Origin: Casuarina equisetifolia
Lineage: Eukaryota; Streptophyta; Magnoliopsida; Fagales; Casuarinaceae
Assembly (NCBI GenBank): GCA_028551475.1
Contig: CM052355.1
Coordinates: 21,417,580 to 21,481,579 of the forward strand
Direction of reading: 5' to 3'
DNA length: 64,000 nucleotides
Of this stretch, positions 58,487 to 64,000 are shown piece after piece. The notes under the pieces were generated by a model. That model was not told the origin of the DNA. It searched no databases and worked only from the letters and a program-made list of their open reading frames with translations. The number at the start of each line of letters is the position of its first letter. Positions within the stretch are counted from its first letter, which is position 1. A program made the translations under genes and the position numbers.

Positions 58487-59024
58487 TGTTATTTGAAGAT
58501 GCTGCCACTTACCTATACACTTCCACTTCATGCTAAACATATCAATGTAATATATAAGTTTATGCCATTCAAAGAAATACAAGAGAAGCACTTGAAGTAC
58601 AAGAGAAATGCCTAAAATACAAGTGAAATTGAGAGACAAATTATGTGAAAGTATAACCAATGCAGAGAAGATTTCCATTATGATCAAGCTATGAAAGTAA
58701 CAAAAAAGGTTAGTTAATCAAGCTGTGTGCTGATTTATTCTTTTTGATATGAAGTGACAAGGGTGTAGAAAAACTAGAAATTGACATTATCTCATTACAA
58801 CCTTTTGTACTACTCCTAAATAGCATAATATAAGATTCTCTCTAGTTCCACTATGGACATAAGCAAAGTTTCGTTGGACCATATAAAATCTCTAGTGTTG
58901 TTGATGTATGTTGGTTTGTTCTTTTAACTTATATGATATATTATAATAAACAACTTATACAAAATGACTAAATATTAATTTATGAATGGTTTCCCATTAT
59001 GTTTTGCATACCAATTCAACAATT

Positions 59025-59037
59025 TGGTATTAGAGAC
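59025..59037 (+). other. Primer-binding site of Copia C
   Basis: TGGTATTAGAGAC lies shortly after the putative LTR end TTCAACA. It is like the tRNA-iMet-type site. Confidence 0.75.
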
Positions 59038-59082
59038 AGGTTATGTTTTTCTATTGCAAATTAAGACTCAAGTAAATCCAAT

Positions 59083-59870
59083 ATGAGCACTATTCGAAAT
59101 AAAATAGAAACTTTTGATGGGAAGAATGATTTTGGGCTATGGAAGCTTAGAAAAAGGACATTGCTTATTGCCTGCATTGCTTGGAAAAGAAAAGATGCCA
59201 ACTAGTTTAACTGACTCATAGAAAGATGAAATGATAGATAAGTCACACACTTTTCTCCTTTTGAATCTATTTGATTTTTTGTTAAGAGAGGTAGCATTAG
59301 AGAAGACACTTTTTGCAATGTAGACCTAATTAGAGAGCTTGTATACAACTAAGTCACCTATAAATAGATCGTATCTTAAGCAAAAACTACAAACTTTTAG
59401 GATAAAAGACACACCATTGGGCAGACATCTAGATGACTTTAATAAAGTTGTTATGTATTTGTAAAATATAGATGTCAATGTAGATGATGAAGATCAAGCC
59501 TTGATCCTATTGTGTTCATTGCCTAAGTCGTATGAGTACCTAGTTACTACCTTGTTGTATGGTCATGATTCAATATCTATGGAAAAGGCTAAGGTTTCTT
59601 TGAACTCTATAGAATTGGGAAAGAGAGTTAATGAGGAATATAAGGAAGTTAGTGGTGTTGGGTAAATAACTAGAGGCAAGTCAAGCATGAAAGGGTAGAA
59701 GCAAAGTAGTAGTAAAAGGTCATAGTCATAAAATAAGTAGAAGAAGTACTTTTTAGTTTCTCAAACCAAAAAGTTCAAATGTTATCATTGTCACAAGGAA
59801 GATCATATGAGAAGGGATTGTCTTGAAAGAAAGCCAAGAAAGAGAAAGGAAAAAAGGTAGCTTGTAATGA
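59083..59870 (+). pseudogene. Copia C gag remnant
   Basis: ATG 59083 opens MSTIRNKIETFDGKNDFGLW, a characteristic Copia gag start. Later parts keep the gag pattern with stops. The zinc knuckle FKCYHCHKEDHMRRDC at about 59774-59821 is complete (CX2CX4HX4C). Confidence 0.8.
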
Positions 59871-59949
59871 TGAGAAAATAATGGTGATAGCTAAAGATGC
59901 ATATTCATTTTATGTAGTATGTGTTCTAAATATATTTGAAAAATTTTAT

Positions 59950-61180
59950 GATGAAGTTGATTTTTATATTCTACTTGTACATTCCATATGACTCTTAAGA
60001 AAGAATGGTTTATCAATTATCAACCATGGAAAGGAAAGACTATATTAATAAGGAGAAATGTAGATTGTAAAGTCATTGGAATTAGATTAATACATATAGT
60101 AACCAATGATGGTATGATAAGGACTCATAGTTAAGTAAGACATATATTAGAATTGAAAAGGAATCTCATTTCCTTAAAAGCATTAGAGGAAAATAGGTAT
60201 GAATGGAAGTTTAAAAGTGGTATTTTGAAGGTAAGAAAAGGTGCTCTTTTTGTGCTTAAAGGCATTCGATGTAATGGATTATATCTACTCAAAAGAAAAA
60301 AAATTACAAGAGGAGTAACTATGGTAAATTTTAGATCATCTTTAAAATATACCAAACTTTAGCATATAAGATAAAGGCATATAAGTAAAAGAGGCAGGTT
60401 AATACTTAGTAATCAAGGTCTTCTTGGAAGTAAAAAGATTAGCAAATTGGATCTTTGTGAGCATTGTTTGTATGGAAGGCAAAGTAGAGAAAAGTTCAAT
60501 TCTATAACTCATAAAATTAGGGGGGCTTTGGATTCTATACATCTTGACTTATGCAGTCCACCTAGGATATCCTCTATTAGTGGTGCTAGATACATGCTAA
60601 TAATCATAGATGACTATTCAAGGAAGGTTTGGGCATTTTCCTTAAACCATAAAGATGAAGTGTTTGGGAAGTTTGTGCAATGAAAGGTGATGGTGGAGAA
60701 GCAAACTAGCAAACAAGTGAAAAGAATAATAATAGACAATGGTCTTGAATTTAGTAATAAAGAGTTTAAAGAGTATTTCAGGAATAAAGGCATATTAAGG
60801 CATTACATAATGCCATATATGCCATAACAAAATGAAGTGGCCAAAAGGATGAATAGAACAATCCTTAAGAGGGTGAGAAGCATGTTGTCCATAACAAGCT
60901 TGATAGGAAGGTTTTAGGTTGAAATACCCAACACAACATATTTTTTTAATCAATAAATCACTAGCTAAAACTCTCAATTACAAAACTCCTAAAGATGTAT
61001 GGAGTGGAAGACCTGTAAATTATTCAATTTAAGAATTTTTAGGTATCTAGCTTATGTTCATACTATAGAAGGAAAATTGGAACTAATATGAAAAGGCTAT
61101 ATTTTTCTTGGATATGCTAAAGGGGTAAAAGGATATAAACTATGGTTCTCTATGGAAAATCATCCAAGTTTATTACTAGT
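59950..61180 (+). pseudogene. Copia C protease - integrase remnant
   Basis: The pre-integrase phrase (about 60153-60300) leads to CEHCLYGRQSREKF (60456) and the integrase core with IHLDLCSPPRISS (60535) and IDDYSRKVWAF (60607). A DNGLEF-like stretch (about 60736) and a stop-interrupted PQQNE/VAKRMNRT region (60820-60860) follow. The protease active site is not recognisable. Confidence 0.78.
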
Positions 61181-62715
61181 CAAGATATAGTCTTTAATGA
61201 ATATCTTATGCTAAAACAAAAGGTGGAGCTTAAGAAAAATGAACTTTTCAAGGACTTACATGAAAGGGTGGAGCTAGAAATTTCTCCTAGCATGTTTGAA
61301 TTTCATTCCAAAGGTGGTGATATTCAAAAACCTATAAGTGAAAGAGAGATTTTTACAGAATTAAAAACTTAAACAACAAAACTAACAACAATTCCCTCAA
61401 TAAAGTAATAGGTGTAAGAGTTCTTAATTGTTAGAGATAGAATAAGAAGGAAAATCAGATATGTTAAAAGATATGACCATAGAGATTTGGTTACTTATGC
61501 TTTAATAGTTGTAGAAGAGACAAATTTATGCAAGGAACCAAAAACTTTTAAAGATGTAATAGAAGGTGTAGATTCACTGAAGTGGCTTAAAATAATGCAT
61601 GAAACGATGGATTCTTTACTAAAGAATAGAATTTGGAAACTTGTCTCTCTTCCTTTAGATAATAAAATTATGTTGTGTAGGTAGATTTATAAGAAAAAGG
61701 AAGGCATTCCATGAAGTAATGAAGTTAGATACAAAGCATAATTAGTTGCAAAAAGCTTTACTCAAAGGCAAGGTATAGATTTTAATGAAGTTTTTTCTCC
61801 TGTAGTGAAGTACACCTTGATTCATATCTTGTTAGCTTTAATGACATTATTTTAATCTATAATTGCATTAATTGGTTGTTAGGATAGCTTTTTTGTATGG
61901 AAAGTAAGAAGAGGACATATATATGAGTCAACCAAAATGTTTTGTGGAAAAACAAAGAAGTGATTATGCTTATGAGCCTATGACGTCACTTTATGGTCTC
62001 AAAAAGTCTCTTGGGCAATGGTATAAAGAGTTTGATAGTTTTATGGTGCAAATGGGTATTGTAAAAGCTTTTATAATAATAGTGTATATCAAAGAAGAGC
62101 AATTGAGGATTGCAATATGATTATTGATTTATGTAGATGATGTGTTGGTTGCAGCCAAGAATATGTCTAAATTGATAAAGTTGGAAAACTTGTTGAAGCA
62201 AGAATTTGACATGAAAGTGCTACAAAGAAAATACTTGCAATGGAAATCAATTGCAAAAAGGACCATGGAATTATGAAATTATCTTAGAAGTATGTTGAAA
62301 TGGTGCTAAATAGATTCAACATGAGTGATGTTGCAATAGTGAATACCCTGTTTGTTGGTTATTTTAAATTATCTTAGGATTTGTCTCCTAATTCTAAGGA
62401 GGAAGAGAAAGACAAGAAGAAGATACTATATGCAAGTGTAATGGAAGCATAATGTATGTTATGGTGTGTGCATGACTAGATTTTACCTATGCTACAAGTG
62501 TGGCCAATATATTTATGAGCAATCTTAGGAAAAGGTCATTGGAAGGCAATGAAGTTAATTCTAAGATACTTAAAAGGTACAACTAATTATGATTTAACTT
62601 TCAATAAAGAAGGAAGTCAATGAGTGGTTGGATATGAATTTAGATTATGCCAAAGATATGGATGATAGAAGGTCTCTTTTAGGCTATATCTTTACACTTA
62701 TAAATAGTGATTGTT
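61181..62715 (+). pseudogene. Copia C RT - RNase H start remnant
   Basis: RT begins near 61530 with EPKTFKDVIEGVDSLKWLKI and MDSLLKNRIWKLV. SLYGLKKSLGQWYKEFDSFM follows at 61989, then LLIYVDDVLVAAKN with an intact active site (YVDD 62130-62141). Linker-like RRSLLGYIFTL-type text lies at about 62665-62700. RNase H is cut off by the LTR at 62716. Confidence 0.8.
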
Positions 62716-64000
62716 AGGTATAATGGCTAACCAAGAATAAGGGGTTGAATTGGTTGTTCAACTTACAATGTATTAATTTGGCTTTAATAAACTCAAACAA
62801 TACACTAGGTAGCAATATAAACAACAAACTTAAACAATAATTGACAGCAAATTATATCATATAGACTTTAAGGAAAATAAATTATTTTTGTAAAGAAATT
62901 AAATTATTTTTAAAAAAGCAAATTATATCATGTCATGGTTGCAAGAGTCTATCCATCGCATATAGACTATAAGGACATCATTGCATAACTGTCAAGGCAA
63001 AGTAGGGACCTAAAAGATTGAATGGAATGATACATAGACAAGTAAATCCCTTTTGAATTCCAAGGTCCTTCTTTAGTTTAGTTGAATAATTGAATTTTAA
63101 TTTAATTAATTAATTAATGATTAAGGGAATTTATCATTCAAAGGGACATAGACTACTCAAGAATTTTACATTTCATTTATTTTATGTTGTAATTTATAGT
63201 TGAACAAAGAATTCAGAAAATAAAATCTAAACTAAATAAAAAAATAAAAAAGAGAATTTTTAAATTAAATAATTTAATGATAATAAGCTATCATTAGAAT
63301 GAATAACTATATAGTAATTATAGTTATAAAACAGAACATGTGTTTATTTATTTAATATTTATTGAATTTATTTAACATATTTTTATATTTTTTATTATAA
63401 TAATAAAAGAATAATGAAAATTGTCTCCTTGAAACGTTAAATAGCCCTTCCCATTATTCCAATTAAATCCAATCTAAAGATTACAAAATAAATAGTAGAA
63501 AAAAACAAAAAAAGTAAGTGGACCTAACATATTGAATAATGAATATATACACTATGCTTATATTAAAATTAGATAAAGATGAAATTGAAATAGTTAGTGG
63601 ATCTTATATGACCTTTAAAGAATATCATCGAAGCTCTTCACAGAATTGCAATATGAGGATCAATCTTGATTTCTTCTTTTGATTTCTTAACAATCCCATG
63701 CAAAAGACACTTTGAACTGTAGAGTAGAACCTACTTTATATGAGATTCAGACAATAAAAGCTTATTTGAGGTTTTTGTGAAACTTGACAACATTAGACGC
63801 TTTTTCCCATTGAGAAAGTAGGATAATTCTATCACTTAAGGTTTCAAATCAAAGCTTGAATCATCACACAATCATTCCAAGCAACTTTTCTAATAATCAA
63901 TCAACCCTTCTACAAATCTTCCCATTGGGAGAGTGTACATGCACCTGTAGAGAGAGCACAACTTCTCTTGTTGTCTTGAGTAGAATAGAAGCTAGGGCTT
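62716..64000 (-). mobile_element. LTR of family X, running off the window
   Basis: The left end TGTTAGGTATAATGGC matches 52079. From about 63610 to the end it again matches the Copia B LTR (GGGAGAGTGxACATG and GTAGAGAGAG blocks equal to about 52816-52845). Between about 62850 and 63600 the two do not align, so this copy carries an extra AT-rich insert or is rearranged. Whether this is a solo LTR or the first LTR of a whole element cannot be seen here. Confidence 0.72.

Larger units (their letters stand above)
58487..62715 (+). mobile_element. Decayed Ty1/copia element (Copia C), 3' end cut by an LTR
   Basis: A putative 5' LTR (about 58487-59020, TGTTATTTG...TTCAACA) is followed by the primer-binding site TGGTATTAGAGAC (59025-59037), gag (59083 on), zinc knuckle, pre-integrase/integrase, RT with YVDD, and the start of RNase H, ended at 62715 by a family X LTR. 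The 3' LTR is not in the window, so the 5' LTR is inferred from its end, the primer site and its position within the older integrase remnant. Many stops and frameshifts are present. Confidence 0.78.

Overview
This window is nuclear DNA of a flowering plant. The evidence is an intron-rich gene for an RNA polymerase III subunit, a nuclear-type tRNA-Cys gene, AT-rich spacers, and nested LTR retrotransposons of plant Ty1/copia (SIRE/Maximus-like) and Ty3/gypsy (chromovirus) type. I cannot name the species. I see no virus, CRISPR array or bacterial-type operon.

Layout. 1-15.0 kb is an old minus-strand SIRE-type Copia (Copia A). It is broken by a small TRIM-like element (531-995), a solo LTR (2179-3836) and a 9.4-kb plus-strand Copia (4714-14106, 1162-bp LTRs, perfect 5-bp target duplication). 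That Copia is itself broken by a solo LTR (7287-8882, perfect 5-bp duplication). 15.8-18.0 kb is an LTR element whose interior holds only a gag remnant. 18.6-25.4 kb is a fairly young chromodomain gypsy (351/352-bp LTRs, perfect TTTGA duplication). It has a GC- and proline-rich gag, and its pol is one reading frame interrupted only by point stops. 26.9-27.9 kb is a very old Copia fragment. 28.4-34.0 kb is a Copia with about 250-bp LTRs.

34.4-45.5 kb is the host island. A tRNA-Cys(GCA) gene (minus) stands head-to-head, about 100 bp away, with a 14-exon gene (plus) for RNA polymerase III subunit RPC3 (yeast C82/RPC82 family). All splice junctions I placed are GT-AG and keep the frame. The last exon carries a tandem duplication of the conserved C-terminus.

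46.5-51.6 kb is a minus-strand gypsy-derived gag-only element split by a 3-kb insertion. 51.6-52.1 kb is a LINE endonuclease fragment. 52.1-57.4 kb is a second SIRE-type Copia (Copia B, minus) with a solo LTR of its own LTR family inside it. 57.4-58.5 kb is a Copia integrase remnant (plus). 58.5-62.7 kb is another decayed Copia (plus). From 62.7 kb to the end is a further LTR of the Copia B family.

Only RPC3, and possibly the tRNA gene, look like functional host genes. Every transposon reading frame is broken. I did not find a new multi-gene system. The observations most worth following are the Pol III-subunit/tRNA divergent pair, the duplicated RPC3 tail, the stop-codon pattern of the gypsy, the two gag-only LTR elements, and a conserved inverted repeat in one LTR family.
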